A stretch of 37,757 nucleotides of DNA from Actinomadura sp. KC216 (GCF_004348535.1 NZ_SMJX01000051.1:1-37757); one strand, 5' to 3'. Shown: positions 28,688-36,314, numbered from the stretch's first letter. Program-made: numbers and translations. Notes: generated from the sequence alone by a model not told the origin.

Positions 28688-31600
28688 ATGGCGCATGAGG
28701 GGCGCCTGGGCACGGCCACGGTCGAGGCGTCCAACACCGTCGGCGCGGTCACGGTCGGGCAGGCGGTCGCGGCAGGGCGGACGGTCCTCGGGGCCGTGGT
28801 CTGGTCCCAGGACAACACCACCATCCCCAGCATCTCGTCGGTCACCGACTCGCGCGGCAACACCTACGCCGTGGATGAGGACGCGGGGAGCGGCAACTCG
28901 ACTGCGAGCTGCGCGATCTTCCGCGGGCGGGTGACGACGCCGCTGCAGGTGGGCGACACGATCACGGTCACGATCGGCGCGGGGCGGCAGAGGTGGTGCC
29001 TGCAGGCCAACGCGTTCGACGATGTGATCGTCAGCCCGCTCGACCGGACGCAGGCCAACGACAACCCCGGCAGCTCGTCCAGCCTTTCCACCGGGACGAC
29101 GGCGGTCACGCAGCAGGCCCGCGAGCTGGCATACGGAGTCTACGGGTTCGGGCGCGGCAGTGATCAGAACATCACGGCCACGGGCGGCTGGAACGCGGAC
29201 GCGCAGGTCAACACTGTTTCGGCGAGCACCAAGCGCGGACTGCAGGTCGCCTGGATCTACCTGAACTCAACCGCCGCCGTCGAGGGCACCGCCACCACGA
29301 GCGCGCCGACCACCTACTCCGGATGCGTCGCCACCTACCGGATCGTGACGGATCAGACCGTCGTGACCGGGCAGGCCGCCGAGACCGACGCCGCGCAGCC
29401 GATCACCCCGCTGCGCACGGTCCCGATCGGCCAAGCCGTCGAGGCCGACGCCGCGCAGCTCATCGCCGGTGGCGAGATCGTCCCGTTCGGTCAGGCGGCC
29501 GAGGCCGACGCCGCCACGCGGTTCGCCTCGCCGACGGCCCGCGCCGCCGAGTCCGAGGCGGCGGGCGTCATCACCCCGGTCCGCATCATCCCGATCGGCC
29601 TGGCGGTCGAGGCCGACACGGCGTCGGCGTTCGCGGTCACCAAGACCCGGGCCATCGGCCAGGCAGCCGAGACCGACGCCGCCGACGTGGTCGGGCCGCG
29701 GGTCGCGCTCGCGCCCGAGACGCTGCTCAACGGCGTGCCCATCCCGCTCGGGGTGCGGATCTACAACAACTTCCTGCCGTCCTTCGACGTCTGGGTCACG
29801 CGGGCGGTGGACGACTTCTCCTTCCGCAGCTCGATCCCCGGCGGCTTCGCCAGCGCGACCATCACCCTGCATCGGCCCTCCATCGCCAGCAGCCCGGCCA
29901 GCGGCCACCTCTACGGCGCGGACAAGTCCGCCTTCGACGAGCTGGCCCGTCTGTTCAACCGCGTGCAGATCGTCGACATGAGGTCCGCGGAGATCGTGTG
30001 GGAGGGGCGCATCGAGGGCCCGCGCCGCTCGACCGAGACCGACACGTGGGAGCTGAGCTGCCTCGGCGCGGCCGTCGCCGCCTCGGACGTCCAGCGGCCG
30101 ATGTTCTACGTCGACTCCTCGATCGAGTCCTGGCTGCAGCGGCCGGAGAACTTCTGGCAGTTCCAGGCGGACGAGGCGACCAAGACGATCGAGGTCCGCT
30201 GGGAGGGCAATCTCATCTGGCCCGGCCCCGCGGGCGCCGGACTGGGGATCTTCACGGCGCTGACCCACCAGCGCGCCGACGAATGCAATCTCTACATCGG
30301 CCGCTACGACGCCACCTTCGCCTCCTCGGCTCCGGCAGGGGCTGGCGATCAGAACCCCAACCACCTGTGGAACTCGGTCTTCGTGGACGGCAGCTCGGAC
30401 CAGGGCGGCGACGGCCTCTTCCACGCGACGAACTTCACCCAGAACGTCCGGCACTGGCGACGTGTCAACGGCGCGCTGAGCTCCTTCGGTGAAACTGGCG
30501 GCTGGCAGGTCAGCGATGCCTACCGGCTGGAGATCCGGATGGGGGTCGGCAACAACGCCGGCTTCGGGGACTACACCTCCGCGCCGGACAAGGTCGTCGG
30601 CCGCATCGCCAACCCCGTCGTCCAGGTCCTGCGGATGGACCGGAACGGAACCCTGCTGACGGACCCGGCCGACTACCCCGGCGCCTACGTAACCGTTCCC
30701 CAGGTGGTCGAGGACGTCGTCGGGCGGCTGCTGGTCAAAGGTTGGAACAGCGGGCACAAGGGGAATGGGATCTTCGGCTCCGACAAGCCCTTCCCCGGCC
30801 AGGTCCGCCCGATCGACGTGCACATCGACACGTCCTCGACCGCCGCGTTCACCGACCTGACCTACTTCGACGGTGCGACGGCCGAGCAGATCCTCAGCGA
30901 CATGATGCTCGCCCAGCCCGACGCGTACTGGGCCATCTGGGAGAGCCGCTGGGGAGCCACCGACGGCGAGGGCATCAAGATTTTCCCCGACGACGCGCGC
31001 AACGACTACGGCTACCGGTTCGAGTGGGCGCGCTGGCCGCTGAACTGGGGCTACCAGGCGTCCAGCCTGGACGGGCTGGAGGAGCAGCCCAGCGGCGAGG
31101 GCCTGTACAACTACATCTTCTACAAGCACCCCGTCGAGTCCGCGTGGGACGAGACTCCGGGCTTCAAGCAGACGCGGCAGGCCCTGTCGGGGCGTCACGG
31201 CGACAGCCAGACCTTCCCCGACTTCTTCGAGGGCAATGACCTGTCGTATGCCACCGTCACGCGCGCGATCACCGTCACCCGGGACGAGCCGGCCGAGACG
31301 ATCGGGGACGCCGAGCTCGCCGGGCTGCTGAGCCACTATCGCCGCACTGGCAACGCGGGCACCATGACCATCCGCCGCCCGATCCTGTACTACGACCCCG
31401 GCGAGACGTCCTATGCCGGTGCGGCGCGGATGGTGCAGCCGTGGGAGATCCGCCCCGGCAAGCTCATCAAGATCACCGATGTGCAGCCGCGCGGGATGAT
31501 CCAGGACCACTCCTATGGCGAGACCACCCCGCCAGAGGCGCACGACGGCACTGTGTGGCGCGTGATGAGCACCGAGTACTCCAGCTCCGACAACAGCTGC

Positions 31601-32164
31601 CGCCTGGAGCTCGATCAGCCCGCAGCCTGGGCGATGCCCACGCAGACCGTCAAGGCGGCTCAGCCGGGCGGGCCCACCGTGGCGAGGGGCAAGACCGTCA
31701 CCACCCTGAACGCCAACCCGTTCTTCTCGGCCGACCTGTCCGGCTGGACGCCCTTTCAGGCGAGCATCGTGCGCTCCACCGCCGTTGTGTATCCGCGCGG
31801 CGTCGCCTCGATGCGGATCACCCCGGACGGCGTGTCCTCGGCCGGTGCCGGTGTCAGCGCCCTGTCCGCTGCTGGGACCGTCACGCCAGGAGGGCAGTAC
31901 ACGGGGCAGATGTGGGCCCACGTTCCGGGCGGCACCCTCGGCGTCCAGATCGTCGTCAACTGGCACAATGCCGCAGGCACCTTCCTGTCCAGCAGCACGA
32001 GCGCCGCGGCGACCCCGGCGGCCGGTGTCTGGACCTACCTGGAGGGGACGTTCACCGCCCCGGCGTCGGCCGCGCGGGCGAGCATCCTGGCGTGGCATTT
32101 CGGGACGCCCCCCGCCAGCAAGGTCTGGTACGCGTGGGGCGTCCAGCTGGTTTCCGTGTCGTAA
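28688..32164 (+). CDS. Large tail-tip / tail-associated protein with internal 20-residue repeats
   Basis: A 1158-residue modular protein. Residues 1-225 form a beta domain (VGAVTVGQAVAAGRTVLGAVV; GDTITVTIGAGRQRW). Residues 228-337 hold six imperfect 20-residue repeats of the form G-x-A-x-E-x-D-x-A. Residues 340-990 are the tail-tip core (RIYNNFLPSFDVWVTRAVDD, VWEGRIEGPRRST, FNRVQIVDMRSAE), matching tail-associated proteins that close the tube. The last 140 residues form a carbohydrate-binding-like sandwich (NPFFSADLSGWTPF, WTYLEGTFTAPASAARASIL). It is the prime candidate for the receptor-binding tip. A start near ATG 28688 is consistent with the domain. Confidence 0.8.
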   Translation: MAHEGRLGTATVEASNTVGAVTVGQAVAAGRTVLGAVVWSQDNTTIPSISSVTDSRGNTYAVDEDAGSGNSTASCAIFRGRVTTPLQVGDTITVTIGAGRQRWCLQANAFDDVIVSPLDRTQANDNPGSSSSLSTGTTAVTQQARELAYGVYGFGRGSDQNITATGGWNADAQVNTVSASTKRGLQVAWIYLNSTAAVEGTATTSAPTTYSGCVATYRIVTDQTVVTGQAAETDAAQPITPLRTVPIGQAVEADAAQLIAGGEIVPFGQAAEADAATRFASPTARAAESEAAGVITPVRIIPIGLAVEADTASAFAVTKTRAIGQAAETDAADVVGPRVALAPETLLNGVPIPLGVRIYNNFLPSFDVWVTRAVDDFSFRSSIPGGFASATITLHRPSIASSPASGHLYGADKSAFDELARLFNRVQIVDMRSAEIVWEGRIEGPRRSTETDTWELSCLGAAVAASDVQRPMFYVDSSIESWLQRPENFWQFQADEATKTIEVRWEGNLIWPGPAGAGLGIFTALTHQRADECNLYIGRYDATFASSAPAGAGDQNPNHLWNSVFVDGSSDQGGDGLFHATNFTQNVRHWRRVNGALSSFGETGGWQVSDAYRLEIRMGVGNNAGFGDYTSAPDKVVGRIANPVVQVLRMDRNGTLLTDPADYPGAYVTVPQVVEDVVGRLLVKGWNSGHKGNGIFGSDKPFPGQVRPIDVHIDTSSTAAFTDLTYFDGATAEQILSDMMLAQPDAYWAIWESRWGATDGEGIKIFPDDARNDYGYRFEWARWPLNWGYQASSLDGLEEQPSGEGLYNYIFYKHPVESAWDETPGFKQTRQALSGRHGDSQTFPDFFEGNDLSYATVTRAITVTRDEPAETIGDAELAGLLSHYRRTGNAGTMTIRRPILYYDPGETSYAGAARMVQPWEIRPGKLIKITDVQPRGMIQDHSYGETTPPEAHDGTVWRVMSTEYSSSDNSCRLELDQPAAWAMPTQTVKAAQPGGPTVARGKTVTTLNANPFFSADLSGWTPFQASIVRSTAVVYPRGVASMRITPDGVSSAGAGVSALSAAGTVTPGGQYTGQMWAHVPGGTLGVQIVVNWHNAAGTFLSSSTSAAATPAAGVWTYLEGTFTAPASAARASILAWHFGTPPASKVWYAWGVQLVSVS
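29369..29698 (+). repeat. Six 20-residue coding repeats in the tail-tip gene
   Basis: Units begin GQAAETDAAQ, GQAVEADAAQ, GQAAEADAAT, ARAAESEAAG, GLAVEADTAS and GQAAETDAAD, with spacing 60, 60, 48, 60 and 60 bases. The core G-x-A-x-E-x-D-x-A is kept while linkers (often ending VPI, IPI or RAI) vary. Such tandem units evolve by slippage and may form a flexible spacer between the N-terminal domain and the tip core. Confidence 0.75.
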
Positions 32165-32215
32165 GAACGGCGCCCCTCCTGAGCCCATCCCCTCCCCCGG
32201 CCGTGACCGCATGGT

Positions 32216-32238
32216 GCGCCGCTCCGTAGTGGCGGCGC
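32216..32238 (+). terminator. Hairpin after tail-tip gene
   Basis: GCGCCGC (32216-32222) and GCGGCGC (32232-32238) pair perfectly around a nine-base loop, 52 bases after the tail-tip stop and before the lysis genes. No T-run. A partial terminator separating tail and lysis expression is possible. Confidence 0.4.
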
Positions 32239-32284
32239 GCGGTCGCGGACGTATCCGGCCGCGAGGCATCCCCGGAGGTGCTGT

Positions 32285-32635
32285 ATGACCACGCCCGACC
32301 CGACCCGTCTGGAGCTGGCCATCACCGAGCTGAAGGGCTCCATGGACGCCGGCATGGCCCGGATCGAGGGCCGCCTGGACCTGCTCGTGCAGCGCGCCGA
32401 GCACTCCGACCAGCGGGCGCGGGATCAGGCCGCCGAGATCCGGCGGGTGGACGACAAGGTCGACAAGGTCGACGACCGGGTGGACAAGGTCGAGGCCGCC
32501 GCCGTCACCCGCGCCGAGCTGGACGAGCGATCCAAGCGGACGATCCAGATCGTGGCGATCATCTGCGCTCTGCTCGGGAGCGCGACGGGCGCCGGGACCG
32601 CGATCCTCATCGCGGTGATGAGCAACGGAGGTTGA
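32285..32635 (+). CDS. Coiled-coil membrane protein, XhlA/holin-like
   Basis: A 116-residue protein from ATG 32285 behind CCGGAGG. Residues 8-75 are a strong coiled coil with heptads and a repeated RVDDKVDKVDDRVDKV. One membrane segment lies at about 88-111 (IVAIICALLGSATGAGTAIL), ending in a short tail. A cytoplasmic coiled coil with a C-terminal membrane anchor is the XhlA-type layout found in phage lysis cassettes. It is followed by two tiny genes and the endolysin, which supports a lysis role. Structural use at the tail base is the alternative. Confidence 0.7.
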   Translation: MTTPDPTRLELAITELKGSMDAGMARIEGRLDLLVQRAEHSDQRARDQAAEIRRVDDKVDKVDDRVDKVEAAAVTRAELDERSKRTIQIVAIICALLGSATGAGTAILIAVMSNGG

Positions 32636-32636
32636 C

Positions 32637-32768
32637 GTGGCAGACAACGACCCAATGCCACCTGTGCCGCGCGGCGACGCGCAGGCGACCGAGGCCGACG
32701 AGGATCTCGTCCTCGAACGCCTCTACGGCCCGCCCGACCGGGACGGCGCCTTCCGAGGGGAGAGCTGA
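32637..32768 (+). CDS. 43-residue protein in lysis cassette
   Basis: GTG 32637 opens a 43-codon frame, two bases after the stop of the coiled-coil gene, and ends by sharing one base with the next ATG (TGATG). The product is acidic with a LVLERLYGPPDRDGAFRGES end. A short L-Y-G-x-P-x-x-x-G-x-Y/F-R-G pattern recurs in small actinophage proteins. AACGGAGG (32624-32631) provides the ribosome binding site. Function unknown. Confidence 0.55.
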   Translation: MADNDPMPPVPRGDAQATEADEDLVLERLYGPPDRDGAFRGES

Positions 32769-32884
32769 TGGAGTGCTCCGTGTGCGGGCTCGCCCCGTGC
32801 GATCTGCCGGACGGCGTCGACCCGGAGTTCGTCTTCGAGCGCGGTGACGACGGCGAGACCCGATGCCAGGGGTGCGCCCGATGA
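32768..32884 (+). CDS. 38-residue zinc-knuckle-like protein
   Basis: The frame from ATG 32768 gives a 38-residue protein with CSVC near the start, a CD pair at residue 11 and CQGC near the end, a likely single zinc site. It overlaps both neighbours (TGATG upstream, ATGA with the endolysin), which is strong evidence for translation. A small regulator of endolysin production or activity is conceivable but nothing shows it. Confidence 0.55.
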   Translation: MECSVCGLAPCDLPDGVDPEFVFERGDDGETRCQGCAR

Positions 32885-33591
32885 CCGCGGCAGGAATGAT
32901 CGCCGAGGCCCGCAAGTGGATCGGCACGTCGGGCCGGCCGAACGCGATCACGCGAGAGTACGCCTCCCGGCACGGGGACGCCTACCTGCGCGCGGCCTGG
33001 TGCGACATGGCCATCACCTACTGGGCCCGGCACAGCGGCAACGCCGCGGCCGTCCTCCCGGGCGGGGATCGCGCCTACACGGTGTGGCACGCGCAGGACT
33101 TCCAGAAGGCCGGGCGCTGGCACAGCGGGACGACCGCGAGCGTCAACCGGGCCAAGCCCGGCGACATCGTCTTCTTCGACTGGGGCGCGACGAACAACAT
33201 CGGCGCGATCGACCACGTGGGCCTGGTGGAGGTCGTGCTCGGCGACGGGCGGCTCCAGACGATCGAGGCGAACACCTCCGACGCGGTGAAGCGCCGCGTC
33301 AGGAGTTCCAGCGTGATCGCCGGTTACGGGCGCCCCGCGTACGGCGGGGGCAACTGGACGGAGGACATGGTGAAGAAGCTCCCCATGCTCAGCAAGGGCG
33401 ACCGCGGTGAGCACGTCCAGTCATTGCAGGGGCTCCTGATGGCGCGCAGCCACCCCGAGGTCCGCATGACCGGGCGGTTCGACTCCACGACCGAGGCGGC
33501 CGTGAAGGCCGTCCAGCGGTGGGGTGGCGTCGACGACGACGGCGTCGTCGGGCCGCAGACCTGGCCGGTCCTGCTGCGGGTGCACGCGTGA
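32881..33591 (+). CDS. Endolysin: CHAP peptidase plus peptidoglycan-binding domain
   Basis: A 236-residue protein from ATG 32881 (ATGA overlap). The CHAP domain (1-150) has AAWCDMAITYWARHSG with catalytic Cys41, DIVFFDWGATNNIGAIDHVG with His112 and a TIEANTSD region with Asn131. The C-terminal domain (about 172-236) is a peptidoglycan-binding domain 1: LSKGDRGEHVQSLQGLLMAR, FDSTTEAAVKAVQRWGG, DGVVGPQTWPVLL. It cleaves the host wall at the end of infection. No signal peptide, so it needs the holin encoded downstream. Confidence 0.9.
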   Translation: MTAAGMIAEARKWIGTSGRPNAITREYASRHGDAYLRAAWCDMAITYWARHSGNAAAVLPGGDRAYTVWHAQDFQKAGRWHSGTTASVNRAKPGDIVFFDWGATNNIGAIDHVGLVEVVLGDGRLQTIEANTSDAVKRRVRSSSVIAGYGRPAYGGGNWTEDMVKKLPMLSKGDRGEHVQSLQGLLMARSHPEVRMTGRFDSTTEAAVKAVQRWGGVDDDGVVGPQTWPVLLRVHA

Positions 33592-33866
33592 AGCCGACGC
33601 TCGGCCGCATCGTCCACTACCGCGGCAAGCAGGGCCTGACCGCCATGCGCGCCGCGATCGTCACCGCCACCACAGCCACCCTCGACCCCCGCGGCGTCGA
33701 GGCCGGCCAGGTGCCCGCGCTCGACTCCGACGAGCACGTCCACCTGTGGGTCTTCACCCCGGGCGAGCAGGGCGGGTTCGCCGAGTTCAACGTCCCCCGC
33801 GGCGAGGCCCCGGATCCTGGCGAGGAGATCCCGCCCGGCTCGTGGGGTTGGCCATCGCGCGTCTGA
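33588..33866 (+). CDS. Hypothetical small protein, conserved in lysis regions
   Basis: A 92-residue protein from GTG 33588 (GTGA overlap). TLGRIVHYRGKQGLTAMRAA, then DSDEHVHLWVFTP and GGFAEFNVPRGEAPDPGEE, is a recurring small protein in actinophage lysis regions, probably beta-rich. The ending WGWPSRV is antisense to the end of the gene at 33787, an overlap of 80 bases. Function unknown. Confidence 0.6.
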   Translation: MKPTLGRIVHYRGKQGLTAMRAAIVTATTATLDPRGVEAGQVPALDSDEHVHLWVFTPGEQGGFAEFNVPRGEAPDPGEEIPPGSWGWPSRV

Positions 33867-34131
33867 TCATCTCGACGGCGTGCTCCACGGTCTCGGCCTC
33901 CTCCGGCAGAGCGGCTCCTTCCAGGAATGCCTGATGCGCGGCCGGGTCGCAGCCGAGACATGGACAGATGGCCTCGCCGGTCTCAGCAGCGGCGGCGTGG
34001 ATGGACTGGTAGGTATCCAGCTTCTCGCCGAAATACTCCGACCCGTCCTCGGCGAGGGTCTTGAGCCTCAGCGCCTGGGTGGGGTTGGGGACGAACTCGG
34101 CCATGTCGGCTCCATTCAGTGGGAGGGCCAT
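33787..34131 (-). CDS. Antisense small Cys-containing protein in lysis region
   Basis: A 114-residue protein from ATG 34131 with GAGGA seven bases upstream. TQALRLKTLAEDGSEYFGEK, HAAAAETGEAICPCLGCDPA and VEHAVEMIRRAM give a helical protein with a CPCLGC cluster that may bind metal. Its last 80 bases overlap the end of the opposite gene at 33588. Like the antisense gene at 14794 it lies against the direction of the late operon, in keeping with a moron. No family recognised; a longer form from 34200 is possible but lacks as good a ribosome binding site. Confidence 0.55.
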   Translation of the reverse strand: MALPLNGADMAEFVPNPTQALRLKTLAEDGSEYFGEKLDTYQSIHAAAAETGEAICPCLGCDPAAHQAFLEGAALPEEAETVEHAVEMIRRAMANPTSRAGSPRQDPGPRRGGR

Positions 34132-34271
34132 GCGGTCATCCTCTGCCAGGTCGCTCGGGGCCAGTACCTGAAATCCGGTATCGGCGCCCCCTTCGTGCAC
34201 GCCGCGCTCGGCAACGGGCGCGGCTGATCCGCAACGGATCTATCGCCGCCACCAGCGGCAACGTCGCTCCA

Positions 34272-34288
34272 GCTCCCACCCTGGGAGC
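34272..34288. other. Small hairpin ahead of holin gene
   Basis: GCTCCCA and TGGGAGC pair around CCC, five bases before the ribosome binding site of the holin gene. It may terminate transcription or fold over the holin ribosome binding site; the choice is open. Confidence 0.35.
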
Positions 34289-34303
34289 AGATGGGAGTTC
34301 ATC

Positions 34304-34561
34304 GTGAACAACTACATCCTGAGCCTGGTGCGGACGTACGTCCCCATCGGCGTCGGCCTGGCGCTGACCTGGCTCGCCCGCGAGCTGGGCATCGTCCTGG
34401 ACGGGGACACCTCGGCCATGGCGTCCGCCGTCGCCGTGGCGCTGGCGTCCGGCGCCTGGTACGCCCTGGCCCGCGCGCTCGAAGCGTACTGGCCCACGTT
34501 CGGCGTCCTGCTCGGCTCGGCGAAGGCGCCGGAGTACAAGGCGCTGACTCCGCGCCGGTGA
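34304..34561 (+). CDS. Holin
   Basis: An 85-residue protein from GTG 34304 with GGGAG six bases upstream. It has two membrane segments: TYVPIGVGLALTWLA (about 11-25) and SAMASAVAVALASGAWYALA (about 37-56). A short charged tail (KAPEYKALTPRR) is on the C-terminal side. This two-segment layout with a basic tail is common for actinophage holins. It would permeabilise the membrane to let the CHAP endolysin reach the wall. It is the last rightward gene of the late region. Confidence 0.7.
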   Translation: MNNYILSLVRTYVPIGVGLALTWLARELGIVLDGDTSAMASAVAVALASGAWYALARALEAYWPTFGVLLGSAKAPEYKALTPRR

Positions 34562-34648
34562 GCCCGTCCTTCACCAGGCGGCAGATCCGCTCGGGCGCGG
34601 GTACGCCAGACCCGCGCCGGTAGGCTGACCTCGAACCCCGTCACGGTC

Positions 34649-34891
34649 TCACGGCCGTGACCCGACGCCCCGCTCCCCTCGCTTCGGCGGTGGGGGCGGG
34701 GCGTTTCCGCGTGTCCGGAGCACCTCGACGAGGTCGGCTGTGGTGAGGCCACCTCGGGCGAGCACGGTCTCCAGGTCGAGGACGCTCGCGCAGTAGTCGA
34801 CCAGGCACCGGTGCTGGCGGGCCCTCAGCACGGGCTGGCCATCCAGCTTGATCAGCTCGACATCCCACCCTCGCGGCCCGACCCATCTCAC
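34649..34891 (-). CDS. Hypothetical small protein, convergent with holin
   Basis: An 80-residue protein. The GTG at 34891 is chosen because TAGCAT (34903-34898) fits a -10 element six bases upstream, the leaderless geometry seen elsewhere; GTG 34897 is the alternative. RWVGPRGWDVELIKLDGQPV, LRARQHRCLVDYCASVL, DLETVLARGGLTTADLVEVL is a recurring pattern of small actinobacterial proteins. The end is basic and Pro-rich. Function unknown. Confidence 0.6.
   Translation of the reverse strand: MRWVGPRGWDVELIKLDGQPVLRARQHRCLVDYCASVLDLETVLARGGLTTADLVEVLRTRGNAPPPPPKRGERGVGSRP
34665..34704. terminator. Long bidirectional hairpin at end of late region
   Basis: ACGCCCCGC-T-CCCC (34665-34678) pairs with GGGG-GCGGGGCGT (34692-34704) with one bulged T and a 13-base loop; TTTCC follows on the plus strand. 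It lies in the 3' part of the convergent gene at 34649 and 100 bases after the holin stop, so it may end both transcripts. Confidence 0.6.
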
Positions 34892-34897
34892 GCGCAC

Positions 34898-34920
34898 ATG
34901 CTATGACCTGGGGAAACGTG
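34898..34920 (-). promoter_or_regulatory. Promoter of the 34649 gene with shared 16-base motif
   Basis: On the minus strand CACGTTTCCCCAGGTC (34920-34905) is followed after one base by TAGCAT (34903-34898), then six bases and GTG 34891. The same 16 bases occur on the plus strand at 10999-11014. The motif overlaps the likely -35/spacer region and could be an operator; the -10 call rests on TANNNT plus spacing. Confidence 0.4.
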
Positions 34921-35944
34921 GTCGGCTCGGCAGGATATTGATCGCTTGCCCCTGGACTGGTCCGTTGCCTCGTACGGTCGGCACATGGGCCTCGCGCCAT
35001 GGGCTCGCACCCCTCGACCACCTAGCGCAGATCGCCCCCGCGGTGACCGTCGCCGCCGTCGCGATCCGGGAGAGCGGCGGCGAGGCTGAGGTGTGCGGCG
35101 GTGGCCCTGTCACTCGGCTGCTGGACCGAGACGATGATCGTGCATGGCAACCTCGCGTCCCACAACTGCGGCGCCACCGAGGCCCTGCCCGAGTCGGTAG
35201 AGAAATTTGCACCGCTGCGGTAGACATTCATTCACCGGCGCCCGGCTTGTGTCACAAGACACAGAACATTCGGAAGATACTTGGCAAGGGCGCCGCAATC
35301 GCTGCGAAAAGCTGCTTACGATGCTGGCTCCTGAGAATCTCTCAGGGATGGGGCCTGGTACCCGCTCGTCCCGCAGACTGCGCGCGGTACCAGGCCCCGC
35401 GGCCATTAGGGGCCGCCAGCCGTCACTGCGTGAGAACGAGCGCGATGATCCACGAGCCGTGTCTGGCCAGTTCCAGCAGCACGCAAGTCATCCAGCATCG
35501 CCCACCGGAGTCGACGGCTTTCCCTTCCTGGGGCTCGTCCATGACGTGACGCGCCCTCCTGCCCCGGCCTGGGGGGCGGCCGGTCGGCCCGCGCAGATGA
35601 GGATCACCTTGCGCGCGCGCCAAGGCGATTCATGTGCGGGCTGATCCGGAGACTAGCGCGATAACCCAGGGGACGGGAAATCCATCTCGATAAGTGCATG
35701 TGCAGGTGCACTTGAAAGGCATTTCATCCGGTCTGGCGAGCAACGGCCAAAATGGTACATGCACCGAAGTGACTGATTTTGTAATAGCGGATACGTCCCG
35801 CATAGCTGACATATCAGTCCAATGGGGCGATCTCGTCAGGCCCCCAGCGACCCTCGGCGAGCACTCGCACATAGGAACGGAGTCCGGCAACAACCCGCTA
35901 GATCGGCGCCGGACCCCGTCCAGGGGTTACGGTACCTGCGGATA
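34921..35944. other. About 1 kb without a confident gene
   Basis: No complete gene is convincing. Fragments look protein-like: VTVAAVAIRESGGEAEVCGGG (from GTG 35042), and a 29-codon frame from ATG 35134 reading MIVHGNLASHNCGATEALPE and stopping at 35223. These suggest gene remnants in two frames. A frame at 35694-35945 (HLKGISSGLASNGQNGTCTE) is weakly possible. An inverted repeat at 35350-35398 and a short AAGTGCA/TGCACTT pair near 35692-35713 are the only structures. Confidence 0.4.
35350..35398. repeat. Perfect 13-bp inverted repeat, 23-base spacer
   Basis: GGGGCCTGGTACC (35350-35362) and GGTACCAGGCCCC (35386-35398) are exact reverse complements. The spacer is long for an intrinsic terminator and no coding sequence ends close by. 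It could be a regulator-binding site, a stem of an RNA, or a leftover of a mobile element end. Confidence 0.45.
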
Positions 35945-36017
35945 AGAGCGGTGCATAGCGGTGGAGAGCGGTGCGCCGCTATGCGCTACACCCTGCCGCA
36001 GGGCACCGCTCTACGGT
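35945..36017 (+). promoter_or_regulatory. Phased operator repeats and leaderless promoter of GntR gene
   Basis: AGCGGTG occurs at 35947, 35957 and 35967, exactly ten bases apart, and inverted as CACCGCT at 36004-36010. The longer unit AGAGCGGTGC is at 35945 and 35965, twenty bases apart, and inverted at 36003-36012. GCATAGCGG (35953-35961) is also inverted as CCGCTATGC (35976-35984). TACGGT (36012-36017) is the -10 element, and ATG 36025 follows after seven bases. Helical phasing upstream and an inverted site touching the -10 suggest autorepression by the GntR protein. Confidence 0.6.
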
Positions 36018-36024
36018 GACGCGC

Positions 36025-36300
36025 ATGGCAGAGGAGATCCCGCCGTTCGAGCCGCGACCGGACGCCTACATGTATGCCCAGGTGGCGGACCACCTTGCCC
36101 TCCGGATCGAGAAGGGCAGGGCCAGCGAGCGGATCGCCGACGCGCTGCGGCCGGGTGCGCGGCTGCCGGGCGAGCGGGACCTGGCCGAGGAGTACGGGGT
36201 GTCCATCGTGACCGCACGGCGCGCCGTGCGGGAGCTGCGCGAGCGGGAGCTGGTCGTCACGCTGCCTGCCAAGGGCACCTACGTGACCGAGCCGGACTGA
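36025..36300 (+). CDS. GntR-type regulator lacking an effector domain
   Basis: A 91-residue protein from ATG 36025, leaderless by promoter geometry. It consists of the GntR winged helix alone: AYMYAQVADHLALRIEKG, LRPGARLPGERDLAEEYGVS, IVTARRAVRELRERELVVTL and PAKGTYVTEPD, where the L-P-x-E-R-x-L-A-x-x-x-x-V-S and T-A-R-R-A-x-x-x-L motifs define the family. Normal GntR proteins have another 100-150 residues for ligand binding; here none remain. Such domain-only repressors occur in actinobacterial integrative elements and prophages. The phased repeats upstream are the probable operator. Confidence 0.8.
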   Translation: MAEEIPPFEPRPDAYMYAQVADHLALRIEKGRASERIADALRPGARLPGERDLAEEYGVSIVTARRAVRELRERELVVTLPAKGTYVTEPD

Positions 36301-36314
36301 TCTCCCTACAGACA

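Noticed and set aside
29267..32647. Very long open frame on the minus strand (over 1100 codons)
   Set aside because: It is the mirror of the tail-tip gene. High GC keeps antisense frames open; its composition is Arg/Gly/Pro-heavy and the plus strand has domain-level matches.
35694..35945. Possible DUF397-like protein (NGQNGTCTEV then IADTS)
   Set aside because: Only a vague likeness to the G-x-C-V-E-V and R-D-S pattern; no ribosome binding site and a weak start, so no domain call is justified.
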